A program made the translations under genes and the position numbers. The notes beneath the pieces were generated by a model. It was not told the origin of the DNA, searched no databases, and was given only the letters and a program-made list of their open reading frames with translations. Shown here piece by piece: positions 15,696 through 24,556 of a stretch of DNA of 64,000 nucleotides (the stretch's first letter is position 1; each line of letters opens with the position of its first letter). The stretch comes from Chitinophaga sp. GbtcB8 (GTDB taxonomy: Bacteria > Bacteroidota > Bacteroidia > Chitinophagales > Chitinophagaceae). The stretch covers positions 24,231 through 88,230 of the forward strand of contig NZ_JAGXJN010000014.1 in the NCBI RefSeq assembly GCF_019091455.1. The letters run 5' to 3'.

Positions 15696-18230
15696 TTAGC
15701 TGGATGTTCCTTCCCCCGGTGGTTTCTCCGGTTTCCACTGTTGTAAAATGGTGGGATCCACAGACTTAATATGCAGCTCCCGCTGTGGAGAGGGGATCTG
15801 GATGCCTGCTTTTTGCAGGTTTTCGTATATGCGGATCAGTACATCGTGCTGTAAGGTGCCGGCAAGGCCCAGGTCCAGGATCCAGAAAAAGATGCGGAAG
15901 TTTACGGAGTTATCTCCAAACTGGTACAGCAGCACTACCGGTTCCGGGTTCTCCATCATGCCTTCCCAACCCTTTACAGTTTGTTTTAAAATATCCGTTA
16001 CCTGTTTAAGGTCTGATCCGTATTCTACTCCGATCAGCAGCTCCACACGGCGGGTACGGTTGCTGAGGGTCCAGTTGATCAGCTGCTGGGAAATAAGATC
16101 CCCATTGGGTACAATTACTTCAGAACCATCATACGCGGAGATCTTACTGGAGCGGATGCCTATTTCCTTTACCACGCCGGAGCGGGTGCCCAGCTCGATT
16201 ACATCGCCTACTTCAATAGGTTTTTCAAAGGCCAGTATTACACCGGATACCAGGTTGTTCACAATATTCTGCAGGCCAAAACCAATGCCCACCCCTAATG
16301 CGCCTATCACAATGGCCAGCTTATCCATCGGTATGCCGGAAGCCGCAAAGGCCAGCAGCACGCCCAGCCCCAATACCGCCAACCGTATCAGCAAAATGGC
16401 AGATCCCAGTTTTTTCTTTTTACCGATACCGGCGTTTTGCCCGGTGTCGCCAAACATATAGGCGATCATCTGTGTAATTACAGTAGATACCCAGAGCACC
16501 AGCAAAAAGATGATCACACTGCTGAACGTAAAGGTAGTATTACCAATGGTACGGCCGGTTTCCAGGAACTCACTGATCGCCTCATAAATATTATCAAACA
16601 CATACAGGTTGCGGGCTATCAGCATTAGCCAGGTAATGGTGGCAAACAGGTACAGGAATACTTTTAAGCGCGACTGTACATTCTGAAAATCAATAAAGGA
16701 AATAAAAGTGCTGGAATGCTTATTCGCCTCTACCTGCAGGTACACCGCCTCCATCAGCAGGTCCACAAAAAATATCAGGTTAACGGCCATGGTTATACTA
16801 ATAGCAGCTGTAGCGCCAATGATCTTGGCGGCCGTAACACGGCCGGTTAGCACCAGCAGCAGAGAAAAAGCGCTCATCACAATAAACAGCATCAGCATGT
16901 TGCGGGAATATTTAGGCAGGGCCAGCGTGCTGTGTTTGGTTATTCTGCGTAAACGGATGCCTAATATAATGCAGGCAATAGCCGCCAGGAACAGCCCCCA
17001 TTGTTCCGCATTGGTGGCCTGTATGGTAAGGTTATTCAAAAAGTAAATGAACAGCAGCCCCACCAGCGCTATCCAGTGGTTCAGCAAATGCCGGGGTATG
17101 GAATGGCCTATCACATAGCTCAATGCTGTAATAGTAACCACCCAGTTTAGCTGGATGAACAGGATAGGATACTGCACGGAAAGCAGGCCAGCCAGCGTAA
17201 AAACAAAAATGAGCGTACTGGCCACCGGGAAACGGTATAATATACGGGAGTGCTGTAAAATAGCTTCTGCCTCCGTAGGTGGATGGCGCTGCCGGATCTT
17301 GCGGGTATTGTTATATGCCCAGAAAGCAAACAACCCTGCCAGCAATAACCAGATAACAAGCACCGGCCATTGCACAGAAAAAAAGATGAACAGTATCTGC
17401 AGGTTCTTGTACACAGAATCCTTTAACACGGTAAAGAATGTAGGTTCATACAACTGTTTTTTGGGTTGCCATAAGTAGGTATAATCTTTAATGAACATGC
17501 GCCGGCTGAAGTTGTCCAGCTGAAACTCCATATCGCCCAGCAGGTTGTTTACCGCTATGTAGCGCATTGCCACCTCGTTCTGCAGTAATCCAATTTGCAG
17601 AAGGGACTGTTTGTTAGACTTATCAATTTGCCGGAACTTCATAATAAGGCTGGTGAGCTGGCTGATGTAAAAGGTGCGCAGCTCGTCCTCCGTGGGTACG
17701 GCGCGCATGGCAGTATCTTTGCGTACCTGTTGCAGGGTATCGTTAATGTTCACCAGTTTTGCATAGTGCTGGAATAGATCATCCTGCCACATTTTTAAAA
17801 TGCGGTTCAGCTGTACCAGCATTACTTTATTGGTATACAGGTCATGTACATTAGGGGTGCTGCCCAAAGCGGCAATATTGTTCTTGATCACATGCAGGGT
17901 GGAATCCATGAGTGGCAGCTTCTCCGTAATGTGGGCAGTATCATACCCCCGTTTAAGGGTGCTGCCCAGCTCATTCAGCATCAGCGTATAGCCTTCCAGC
18001 CGGTTAATGATAATGGCCACCGCGGTATCTGATACGCGGGAGCGGCTGGTATCCTTAGTGCTTTGTATCACCTGTTTGCTGATACGGGCGCTATCTGCCA
18101 GGGTAGAGTCCTGTAGGGCTTTTGCGGGTGGTTTTTTCCCTTTCTGGGCCTGTAACCCGGCACAGGGTAATAACAGTAAAAGCAGCCACAGTAGGCGGCG
18201 GCCATGTTTTTCAAAGATAGGCTTGTTCAT
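15696..18230 (-). CDS. MscS-family mechanosensitive channel, large type
   Basis: 844 residues from the ATG at 18230 (MNKPIFEKHGRRLLWLLLLLLPCAGLQA is a signal peptide). Residues to about 270 are an exported helical region, then about ten membrane segments. The MscS core follows: the pore helix IVIGALGVGIGFGLQNIVNNLVSG, then LAFEKPIEVGDVIELGTRSGVVKEIGIRS and IVPNGDLISQQLINWTLSNRTRR of the cytosolic cage. It resembles the large MscK/YnaI-type channels with an N-terminal periplasmic part. It releases solutes on hypo-osmotic shock from the inner membrane. Single gene. Confidence 0.93.
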   Translation of the reverse strand: MNKPIFEKHGRRLLWLLLLLLPCAGLQAQKGKKPPAKALQDSTLADSARISKQVIQSTKDTSRSRVSDTAVAIIINRLEGYTLMLNELGSTLKRGYDTAHITEKLPLMDSTLHVIKNNIAALGSTPNVHDLYTNKVMLVQLNRILKMWQDDLFQHYAKLVNINDTLQQVRKDTAMRAVPTEDELRTFYISQLTSLIMKFRQIDKSNKQSLLQIGLLQNEVAMRYIAVNNLLGDMEFQLDNFSRRMFIKDYTYLWQPKKQLYEPTFFTVLKDSVYKNLQILFIFFSVQWPVLVIWLLLAGLFAFWAYNNTRKIRQRHPPTEAEAILQHSRILYRFPVASTLIFVFTLAGLLSVQYPILFIQLNWVVTITALSYVIGHSIPRHLLNHWIALVGLLFIYFLNNLTIQATNAEQWGLFLAAIACIILGIRLRRITKHSTLALPKYSRNMLMLFIVMSAFSLLLVLTGRVTAAKIIGATAAISITMAVNLIFFVDLLMEAVYLQVEANKHSSTFISFIDFQNVQSRLKVFLYLFATITWLMLIARNLYVFDNIYEAISEFLETGRTIGNTTFTFSSVIIFLLVLWVSTVITQMIAYMFGDTGQNAGIGKKKKLGSAILLIRLAVLGLGVLLAFAASGIPMDKLAIVIGALGVGIGFGLQNIVNNLVSGVILAFEKPIEVGDVIELGTRSGVVKEIGIRSSKISAYDGSEVIVPNGDLISQQLINWTLSNRTRRVELLIGVEYGSDLKQVTDILKQTVKGWEGMMENPEPVVLLYQFGDNSVNFRIFFWILDLGLAGTLQHDVLIRIYENLQKAGIQIPSPQRELHIKSVDPTILQQWKPEKPPGEGTSS

Positions 18231-18379
18231 GGTTACTGTATAAATACCCTGGCAATTTAAGGTATTCCGTTTACTTACCTGTAGCAATACAGCTAACAAA
18301 CTCTGGCATTATTAATGATTACATAATACCGCTTGTGCCAATAAGCCGTTATATTCAGTCTTTAATTATATAATACAAC

Positions 18380-19264
18380 ATGGTGAAACAAACTTTACTG
18401 CTAGGTATTTTATTGATAGCAATGTTAGAAATGAAAGCGCAAACTACCTTCCCGGCTTTTGATAAAGAAGGCCACCGTGGCTGCCGCGGGCTCATGCCTG
18501 AAAACACCATACCCGCCATGAAAAAGGCCATTGACGTAGGGGTAACTACGCTGGAAATGGATGTAGTGATCAGCAAAGACAAACAGGTAGTGCTTTCCCA
18601 CGATCATTACATTAACCCGCTGTTCAGCCTTACACCGGATGGAAAAGAGTTTGCAGCAGATGGAACCAATAACTACATTATCTATAAAATGGATTATGCG
18701 GAGGTTAAAAGATTTGATGTAGGCTCCAAAGCCCATCCTTACTTTCCGCGCCAGCAGAAAATAAAAACCCATAAACCATTATTGGGTGAGCTCATTGATT
18801 CAGTAGAAGCATATGCGCAGCAGAAAAAGAACCCACCCATGTGGTATAACATTGAAACAAAATCTGTAGAAGGGCATGATGGAGAATGGCAACCGGCCCC
18901 CGAAGAATTTGTAGACCTGCTGGTAGCCGTGCTGCAGCAGAAAAAGATCACAGACCGGGTAGTGATACAATCCTTTGATAAAAGAACGTTACAGGTGTTA
19001 CACAAAAAATACCCGGATATAAAAACATCTTTCCTGGTAGGCGACGATAAATTAGGCGGACTGAATGGCGCGCTCACAGCGTTAGGTTTTACGCCTTTTG
19101 TATACAGCCCTAACTATAAGCTCGTAAACGCCCAGCTGGTGCAGAGCTGCAAAGAAAAAGATATTAAGCTCGTCCCCTGGACACCTGATACTGCTGAAGA
19201 AATTACCCAGCTGAAAGCCTTAGGTGTAGATGGCATTATTACAGATTACCCCGACCTGTTTTAA
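18380..19264 (+). CDS. Exported glycerophosphodiester phosphodiesterase
   Basis: 294 residues with a signal peptide (to about residue 21). The GDPD TIM-barrel motifs are HRGCRGLMPENTIPAM (His32, Arg33, Glu41), TLEMDVVISKDKQVVLSHDH (metal-binding Glu and Asp, second catalytic His), YNIETK, and VDGIITDYPDLF at the end. It hydrolyses glycerophosphodiesters to glycerol 3-phosphate and an alcohol, probably in the periplasm. Its stop overlaps the stop of the convergent nitroreductase by four bases. Confidence 0.94.
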   Translation: MVKQTLLLGILLIAMLEMKAQTTFPAFDKEGHRGCRGLMPENTIPAMKKAIDVGVTTLEMDVVISKDKQVVLSHDHYINPLFSLTPDGKEFAADGTNNYIIYKMDYAEVKRFDVGSKAHPYFPRQQKIKTHKPLLGELIDSVEAYAQQKKNPPMWYNIETKSVEGHDGEWQPAPEEFVDLLVAVLQQKKITDRVVIQSFDKRTLQVLHKKYPDIKTSFLVGDDKLGGLNGALTALGFTPFVYSPNYKLVNAQLVQSCKEKDIKLVPWTPDTAEEITQLKALGVDGIITDYPDLF

Positions 19265-19848
19265 TTCGTAACCACCCTCACTTTCTCCGCTATCGGCTTC
19301 AGCCTTCTGCCTTCAGGTAGCGCCTGGTCTGTATAACCCAGGTAAAAGAAACCCAGCACTTTATCCTGGTTGCGCAGGCCCAGGTAATCCTGCATGGCAG
19401 GGGTGTACGTCATACCGCCGGATCCCCAGTAAGCGGCTATTCCTTCCGCAGCAGCGCCTAACCACATATTCTGCACCGCGCAGGATACGGCCGCTATTTC
19501 CTCTATTTCCGGGATCTTGGGATTATCGCCCCGTTTCATGCAAATGGCAATAATATGGGAAGCCAGGTCGCCCTGGTGCTGTAATTTCTCGTAATTACCC
19601 GGAATGTATTGTGCGGCAGGGGTGTGGGTTTTATATAGCTCCGCATGATCAGTACAGAAACGTTTTACGCCCTCCCCGCTATACACTACAAAATACCAGG
19701 GCTCTGTATAACCATGGGTAGGGGCCCAGTTGGCAAGCTCCAGTAATTGCCGAATAGTTTCATCCGGTATTTTTTTGCCGTTCATGGCAGCCGGTTTGAT
19801 CGTTCTTCTGTCTTTAATAAGTGTTACTAATTGCTGATCCATGTTCAT
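19261..19848 (-). CDS. Nitroreductase family protein
   Basis: 195 residues. LIKDRRTIKPAAMNGKKIPDETI and LLELANWAPTHGYTEPWYFVVY are the FMN-binding start of the fold; AVSCAVQNMWLGAAAEGIAAYWGSG is the central helix and FFYLGYTD the end. It is a single-domain, FMN-dependent NAD(P)H oxidoreductase of the YdjA/SagB-like smaller type; the physiological acceptor is unknown. ATG 19842 is an alternative start. It lies 14 bases after the thioesterase gene, so the two are probably cotranscribed. Confidence 0.9.
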   Translation of the reverse strand: MNMDQQLVTLIKDRRTIKPAAMNGKKIPDETIRQLLELANWAPTHGYTEPWYFVVYSGEGVKRFCTDHAELYKTHTPAAQYIPGNYEKLQHQGDLASHIIAICMKRGDNPKIPEIEEIAAVSCAVQNMWLGAAAEGIAAYWGSGGMTYTPAMQDYLGLRNQDKVLGFFYLGYTDQALPEGRRLKPIAEKVRVVTN

Positions 19849-19862
19849 CGTTCGTTTAATGC

Positions 19863-20294
19863 TTAATTCAATAGTTCTTTCCAGGCAGCAGGCAGGCGGG
19901 TTACCTTGCGTTGCGTATAATCAAAACATACCATGCCGGTTTTGGCTTCAGCTATTAAAATGCGGGTATCCTTACGCAGGGCGGTAATACGGTAGTACAG
20001 GTCAAAACCGGTGGCGCTGTGTTCTGCAGCAGCTACTTCAACTTCCAGCACATCGCCATGAAAGCTTTCGCCTTTATAGGTGATGGCTACATCGGTCATA
20101 ATAAGGCCGGTGCCGCCGGCATTGTCCAGCTCTTTTAGATCACGGGCCTGCAGGTACTGGATGCGGGCTTCATGCATAATAGATAAGATGGCATCATTGC
20201 CAACATGTTTGCCATAGTTCAGGTCCTGTATACGGATGGGGATGTTTGTGCTGAAGTTAAACTGTGCTGGTAACTCTAATTTTACGCGTGCCAT
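19863..20294 (-). CDS. Acyl-CoA thioesterase, hotdog fold
   Basis: 143 residues. IPIRIQDLNYGKHVGNDAILSIMHEARIQYL is the first strand and hot-dog helix, with Asp and His positions of the 4HBT/YbgC-like type; VAITYKGESFHGDVLEVEV and AKTGMVCFDY complete the sheet. It hydrolyses fatty or aromatic acyl-CoA in the cytosol. It lies 53 bases downstream of rdgB on the same strand and 14 bases before the nitroreductase gene. Confidence 0.87.
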   Translation of the reverse strand: MARVKLELPAQFNFSTNIPIRIQDLNYGKHVGNDAILSIMHEARIQYLQARDLKELDNAGGTGLIMTDVAITYKGESFHGDVLEVEVAAAEHSATGFDLYYRITALRKDTRILIAEAKTGMVCFDYTQRKVTRLPAAWKELLN

Positions 20295-20347
20295 TATGGT
20301 TTTATTCGAATAGTTGCTATTGTATTGTTGTCGTTCAAAGGCTCACT

Positions 20348-20950
20348 TTATTGTAAGTGGTTCCCATTATTATTTTTCGCGCTCTGCAAAAAAGCTACCA
20401 GTTTGGCAAAGGCCCGGGCCCGGTGGCTATACTGGTTTTTCTCCGTAAGCTCCATTTCTGCAAAGCTGCGGGTAGCGCCTTCCGGCACAAATACCGGGTC
20501 ATACCCAAACCCTTTGCTGCCTTTTCTTTCCAGTAATATATTACCGGGGCAAATGCCTTCAAACTGGTGTTCTGTTCCGTTAAGGATCAGGGAAATAACC
20601 GTGCGGAACTGTGCGCTGCGGTTTGTTTGCCCCTGCAGCTCCTGCAACATTTTGGCAATATTGTCATCCGCAGATTTTTGCTCCCCGGCATAACGGGCAG
20701 AGAGTACACCCGGCGCGCCCCCCAGGGCAAACACTTCCAGGCCGGTATCTTCAGAAAAGGAGTTTTGCCCCGTCATTTTATAAATGGTCTCAGACTTTTC
20801 CCGGGCATTTGCTTCCAGGGTATCATGCGGTTCAGGAATATCTATATCAATACCGGCTTCCTGCAGGGTAATAATTTCAAAAACATCGCCCAGCAGGGAG
20901 CGGATCTCTTTTATCTTGTTATCGTTGTTAGTGGCAAATACCAGTTTCAT
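20348..20950 (-). CDS. rdgB: RdgB/HAM1 non-canonical purine NTP pyrophosphatase
   Basis: 200 residues, usual length. Start motif LVFATNNDNKIKEI (substrate-binding T/SxNxxK), SFSEDTGLEVFALGGAPGVLSARYAG (catalytic Asp and the SARY-type loop), KGFGYDPVFVPEG, and SHRARAF near the end are the family hallmarks. It clears dITP and XTP from the nucleotide pool as a cytosolic dimer. First gene of a probable unit with the thioesterase and nitroreductase. Confidence 0.96.
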   Translation of the reverse strand: MKLVFATNNDNKIKEIRSLLGDVFEIITLQEAGIDIDIPEPHDTLEANAREKSETIYKMTGQNSFSEDTGLEVFALGGAPGVLSARYAGEQKSADDNIAKMLQELQGQTNRSAQFRTVISLILNGTEHQFEGICPGNILLERKGSKGFGYDPVFVPEGATRSFAEMELTEKNQYSHRARAFAKLVAFLQSAKNNNGNHLQ

Positions 20951-21021
20951 CCGTTGCGTTGATTTAATTCCGTAAAAAATGATCAGTATAGCTGTTAAAA
21001 AGTTTATTACTGATCAGTTGA

Positions 21022-21516
21022 TTATAAAAAAAGTTGTTTTAAGCCATTCCACAATTTGCCCTTTAATACTTTGTCAGCAGCAATTAATTCCAAAGGATCA
21101 GAGAAGAGCAGCTGCACACCGCCTGCACTGTGTATCTGGTACGCAGGCAGCGGCTCCAAACCCAGGCTGGCAGGAGAAATACCAAACACCACACATTGTT
21201 TCATACTCACAGCCTGCTGCCACGCTGTTAAGGGTGATGCAGGGAAGCCTGCTATATTTACCAACGCAACATCCTGCATGCCCAGTTTACATGCATTTAA
21301 TATATTAGTGAGCAGGTTAAACAATTCATCGTTTAAATACGCACCGCTTTCGTTTTGTATGACGAGTACGATGTTTTTTTGATTTTCTCCTAAAAATTTC
21401 ACTTTAGGCAAGGGCTTTTGCTCTGCCGCAACAGGGGTGCTTTTCCCGGGAATGATAGGCTGGGTATATATTTTAGCCAGAAAGTATGGGTCCAGTTGCA
21501 ATTGATCAAAAGACAT
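21022..21516 (-). CDS. Hypothetical protein
   Basis: 164 residues, no signal peptide. SFDQLQLDPYFLAKIYTQPIIPG opens it, followed by a Pro/Lys linker, then alternating strands and helices (NIVLVIQNES, VALVNIAGFP, CVVFGISPASLG, GVQLLFSDPLELIAADKVLKGKLWNGL). The layout suggests a small alpha/beta domain of the Rossmann-like kind. It lies between rdgB and the divergently read ilvE, with 89 bases to the latter. I do not recognise a family with confidence; a subunit of DNA polymerase III (psi-like) is a possibility I cannot test. Confidence 0.75.
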   Translation of the reverse strand: MSFDQLQLDPYFLAKIYTQPIIPGKSTPVAAEQKPLPKVKFLGENQKNIVLVIQNESGAYLNDELFNLLTNILNACKLGMQDVALVNIAGFPASPLTAWQQAVSMKQCVVFGISPASLGLEPLPAYQIHSAGGVQLLFSDPLELIAADKVLKGKLWNGLKQLFL

Positions 21517-21605
21517 AGATATTGATTTTAGTGATCACATGATCGTTCCTGCTGGGGAAAAATCAGTTTATTTGTGTAAAAATATCGAGATAAAATTGAT
21601 AAACC

Positions 21606-22718
21606 ATGATGGTAGTAGATTATCCAGGCGTAAATGCAACATTAATGGAACAGGCATTAAAGCAGATCAAGGTCAATAAAACCACTAACAGCCGTATTAA
21701 TGAAGTGGATTTTAATAACCTGGTGTTTGGGAAAAAGTATGCAGACCATATGCTGGTAGCTGATTTTGATGGTGAACAATGGCATAACGCGGAGATCCTG
21801 CCCTTTCAACATATTTCTGTAAGTCCTTCCAACGCAGCCTGGCATTATGGACAGGCTATCTTTGAAGGTATTAAAGCTTATAAAGATCAGGAAGGTCATC
21901 CCATGATCTTCCGTCCGTACGATAACTACGGGCGGTTTAACATCTCTGCAGAAAGAATGGGCATGCCCTCCGTACCGGAGTGGCTTTTCATTGGGGGGAT
22001 GGCTATGCTCATTGACCTGGACCGTAACTGGGTGCCAACCGGCGAAGGATGTTCTTTATACCTGCGTCCTTTTATGATCGCTGCCGATGAATTCATTGGC
22101 GTGCGCCCCTCTGATACCTATAAGTTTGTGATCATCAATTCTCCTTCCGGAGCATATTTTAATAAACCCATTAAGCTGCTGGTGCAGGATAAATATATCC
22201 GTGCCTTTCCCGGTGGGGTAGGGTATGCCAAGGCGGCAGGTAACTACGGCGGGGCTATGTACCCTACCATGCAGGCCCGCAAGCAGGGTTACGACCAGAT
22301 CCTCTGGGTAGATGGAATGGAGCACAAATACCTGCAGGAATGCGGTACTATGAACGTATTTACCATCATTGGCAATAAAGCGCTGACCCCGGATCTGAAT
22401 CAGGGCACTATTTTGGCAGGGGTAACCCGCGCCAGTGTAATGACGCTGCTGGAAGAGATGGGCCTGACCCTGGAAGAAAGACCAGTATCTATTGACGAGA
22501 TCGTAGCAGCCTGGAAAGCAGGCACCCTGCGCGAAGTATTTGGCACCGGCACCGCCTCCAGTGTAGCTTATGTAGAGCAGCTGGATTATAAGGACCATCA
22601 TATTAAGCTGGATACCGCTAAATACGAAGTAGGTGCAGAGGTGATCCGCCGCCTGGATGCTATCCGTACCGGGAAAGTAGCGGATGAAAAAGGATGGAAC
22701 TACCGTATTGATAAATAA
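21606..22718 (+). CDS. ilvE: Branched-chain amino acid aminotransferase (class IV)
   Basis: 370 residues, the longer fold-type IV form. HYGQAIFEGIKAYK and LYLRPFMIAADEFIGVRPSDTYKFVIINSP are the substrate region; the PLP Lys lies in VGYAKAAGNYGGAMYP; LQECGTMNVFTIIGNKALTP and EVFGTGTASSVAYV bind the cofactor phosphate. It moves the amino group between glutamate and the 2-oxo acids of Leu, Ile and Val in the cytosol. Its own terminator follows at 22744-22775. No obvious promoter consensus was found upstream. Confidence 0.96.
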   Translation: MMVVDYPGVNATLMEQALKQIKVNKTTNSRINEVDFNNLVFGKKYADHMLVADFDGEQWHNAEILPFQHISVSPSNAAWHYGQAIFEGIKAYKDQEGHPMIFRPYDNYGRFNISAERMGMPSVPEWLFIGGMAMLIDLDRNWVPTGEGCSLYLRPFMIAADEFIGVRPSDTYKFVIINSPSGAYFNKPIKLLVQDKYIRAFPGGVGYAKAAGNYGGAMYPTMQARKQGYDQILWVDGMEHKYLQECGTMNVFTIIGNKALTPDLNQGTILAGVTRASVMTLLEEMGLTLEERPVSIDEIVAAWKAGTLREVFGTGTASSVAYVEQLDYKDHHIKLDTAKYEVGAEVIRRLDAIRTGKVADEKGWNYRIDK

Positions 22719-22743
22719 TTAGTTTTAGTTGTGTTATGTTCAC

Positions 22744-22775
22744 AGGCTGTTTCTTAGTGGAACGGCCTGCTTTTT
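22744..22775 (+). terminator. Terminator of ilvE
   Basis: AGGCTGTT and AACGGCCT pair around nine bases and are followed by a TTTTTT run. Confidence 0.8.
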
Positions 22776-22857
22776 TATAGACCATTCTTGTTAACAGGGG
22801 CGGCATTCTCAAATGGATTCTGTATTTTTGCCCTCCGCTTTTTTAAACACTTGTGCC

Positions 22858-23142
22858 ATGACTTTAGATGCCTTTATTGCCTCACTGAGCCAGGCAGCGC
22901 CGCCCGCAGGGCTGAGCGGGCCTTTACAGGCACTTTGGTGGGATGGTAAGGGCGACTGGGAACAGGCGCATAACGTGGCGCAGGATATTGATAACAGCAC
23001 CGGCTCCTGGATCCATGCCTACCTGCACCGTAAGGAAGGCGACCGGTCCAATGCCGCCTACTGGTACACCCGGGCAGGTAAAAGCATGCCGTTCAGCACC
23101 CTGGAAGAGGAGTGGAGGGATATTACCGCCGCTCTTTTATAA
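22858..23142 (+). CDS. Small Trp-rich hypothetical protein
   Basis: 94 residues from the ATG at 22858 (an ATG at 22813 gives 109 residues). LQALWWDGKGDWEQAHNVAQDIDNSTGSWIHAYLHRKEGDRSNAAYWYTRAG reads like two helix pairs of a TPR-like unit; aromatic residues are frequent. It is a known kind of conserved hypothetical protein in Bacteroidota and Proteobacteria, but I know no function. It sits alone between ilvE and rpsL. Confidence 0.7.
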   Translation: MTLDAFIASLSQAAPPAGLSGPLQALWWDGKGDWEQAHNVAQDIDNSTGSWIHAYLHRKEGDRSNAAYWYTRAGKSMPFSTLEEEWRDITAALL

Positions 23143-23299
23143 GATGCCGCTGTAAAGACCGTGGTGTTTCAGGAAAGAATTTTTGAGCAGTTATGAGCCT
23201 ACCCGGCTTTAATTAAAAGGAGATCTTGCAGCCCTTAGGAGGTAATTTCCTGCTTTTTTAGCGCTGGCGCGAGTTTTTTTGGAATTTGGAAGTAAGTAA

Positions 23300-23331
23300 T
23301 TTGGAATTTATCATAGTTCGGTTTACCTTTG
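23300..23331 (+). promoter_or_regulatory. rpsL promoter (TTTG-N20-TACCTTTG)
   Basis: TTTG at 23300-23303, 20 bases, TACCTTTG at 23324-23331, then CCCTCCCAAA. This is the Bacteroidota sigma-70 form and is nearly identical to those of fusA and rpsJ. Confidence 0.88.
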
Positions 23332-23401
23332 CCCTCCCAAAATCCTTTACTGGACTTTGGAATGTCATTGTAAACCGACAGCAAAAAAAATTAGGTAAAG
23401 A

Positions 23402-23782
23402 ATGCCTACTATACAACAATTAGTAAGAAAAGGAAGAGAAATTATCCGGGCTAAATCCAAGTCCAGAGCTCTTGATAGCTGCCCCCAGCGCCGGGGTGTA
23501 TGTACACGTGTGTACACTACAACGCCTAAAAAGCCTAACTCTGCGCTGCGTAAAGTAGCTAAAGTGAAGCTGACCAATAAAATAGAGGTGATCGCATATA
23601 TCCCTGGTGAAGGGCATAACCTGCAGGAGCACTCTATCGTGTTGATCCGTGGTGGTAGGGTAAAGGATCTGCCGGGTGTGCGTTATCACATCGTACGTGG
23701 TTCCCTGGATACTGCCGGTGTGAAAGACCGCAAACAGAGCCGTTCCAAGTATGGTACCAAAAAGGAAAAGGCTAAGAAATAA
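23402..23782 (+). CDS. rpsL: Ribosomal protein S12
   Basis: 126 residues, complete. TTPKKPNSALRKVAKVKL contains the decoding-centre loop with Lys at the position linked to streptomycin response, GEGHNLQEHSIVLIRGGRVKDLPGVRYHIVRG is the second conserved part, and the KQSRSKYGTKKEK tail is normal. It is a small-subunit protein at the interface of decoding centre and shoulder. First gene of a two-gene unit with rpsG, 31 bases before it, behind the promoter at 23300-23331. Confidence 0.98.
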   Translation: MPTIQQLVRKGREIIRAKSKSRALDSCPQRRGVCTRVYTTTPKKPNSALRKVAKVKLTNKIEVIAYIPGEGHNLQEHSIVLIRGGRVKDLPGVRYHIVRGSLDTAGVKDRKQSRSKYGTKKEKAKK

Positions 23783-23813
23783 TCTTAATACTCAAGAGAA
23801 ATTTTTCAGATAA

Positions 23814-24281
23814 ATGAGAAAGCAAGCTGCTAAAAAATTACCATTGGCTCCGGACCCCCGGTTTAATGATAAACTGGTGACCCGTTTCGTGAATAACGTA
23901 ATGGAGCAGGGGAAGAAGAGCATTGCCTATAAAATATTCTACGACGCCGTAGATAAAGTAAGCCAGATAACCGGTGATAACGGTTACGAGGTATGGAGAA
24001 AGGCTTTGAATAACGTAACACCCGCTGTAGAAGTTAGAAGCCGCCGTATTGGTGGTGCTACCTTCCAGATCCCTGCAGAGGTACGCGCCGATAGGAAAGT
24101 ATCTTTAAGTATCAAATGGTTGGTACGTTACGCTAGTGAAAGAAATGGTAAGAGCATGGCTGAGAAACTGGCAAACGAGATCGTAGCTGCCAGCAAAGGT
24201 GAAGGCGCCGCTTTTAAGAAGAAGGAAGATACGCACCGTATGGCAGAAGCTAACAAGGCTTTCTCCCACTTCCGCATCTAG
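23814..24281 (+). CDS. rpsG: Ribosomal protein S7
   Basis: 155 residues, complete; begins MRKQAAKKLPLAPDPRFNDKLVTRFVNNVM and contains NVTPAVEVRSRRIGGATFQIPAEV. It nucleates assembly of the 30S head and touches the E site. Unlike the usual str operon, fusA does not follow: a terminator ends the transcript at 24314-24357. Confidence 0.98.
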   Translation: MRKQAAKKLPLAPDPRFNDKLVTRFVNNVMEQGKKSIAYKIFYDAVDKVSQITGDNGYEVWRKALNNVTPAVEVRSRRIGGATFQIPAEVRADRKVSLSIKWLVRYASERNGKSMAEKLANEIVAASKGEGAAFKKKEDTHRMAEANKAFSHFRI

Positions 24282-24313
24282 TTCAATCAGAAGCTAAACG
24301 CTGAAAATATATA

Positions 24314-24357
24314 GCAAAAAGCTGATCATAACGGAAACGTTGTGGTCAGCTTTTCGC
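24314..24357 (+). terminator. Terminator after rpsG
   Basis: AAAAGCTGATCA pairs with TGGTCAGCTTTT around a central palindrome (AACGGAAACGTT). It ends the rpsL-rpsG transcript. Confidence 0.75.
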
Positions 24358-24499
24358 ATTTGGTATAGCCGCAGTTAAGCGTTCTATACTGTGCAGCGGC
24401 AGCGCCACCTCACCAAAGTCCGGCAGGCCATGTTTTTCAATGCCCATAAACTTCAATTCTAAGCCAGCTTAGCCCTACTCCGGATACTTCACGTATAAC

Positions 24500-24530
24500 A
24501 AAAAAAGCCCGGAGCATACACCCCGGGCTT
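24500..24530 (-). terminator. Terminator of the collagen-like gene
   Basis: On the minus strand AAAGCCCGGGG pairs with CCGGGCTTT and is followed by a U-run (the AAAAAAA at 24499-24505). Confidence 0.8.
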
Positions 24531-24553
24531 TAAGCGTTCAGCATTAAGCATTC
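24531..24553. repeat. Copy of the GCGGAAtGCTTAAtGC repeat family
   Basis: Read on the minus strand this is GCGGAATGCTTAATGCTGAACGC. The same alternating words occur on both sides of the fusA terminator (32238-32268 and 32349-32405). Here it lies directly after the stop codon of the collagen-like gene. Confidence 0.6.
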
Positions 24554-24556
24554 CGC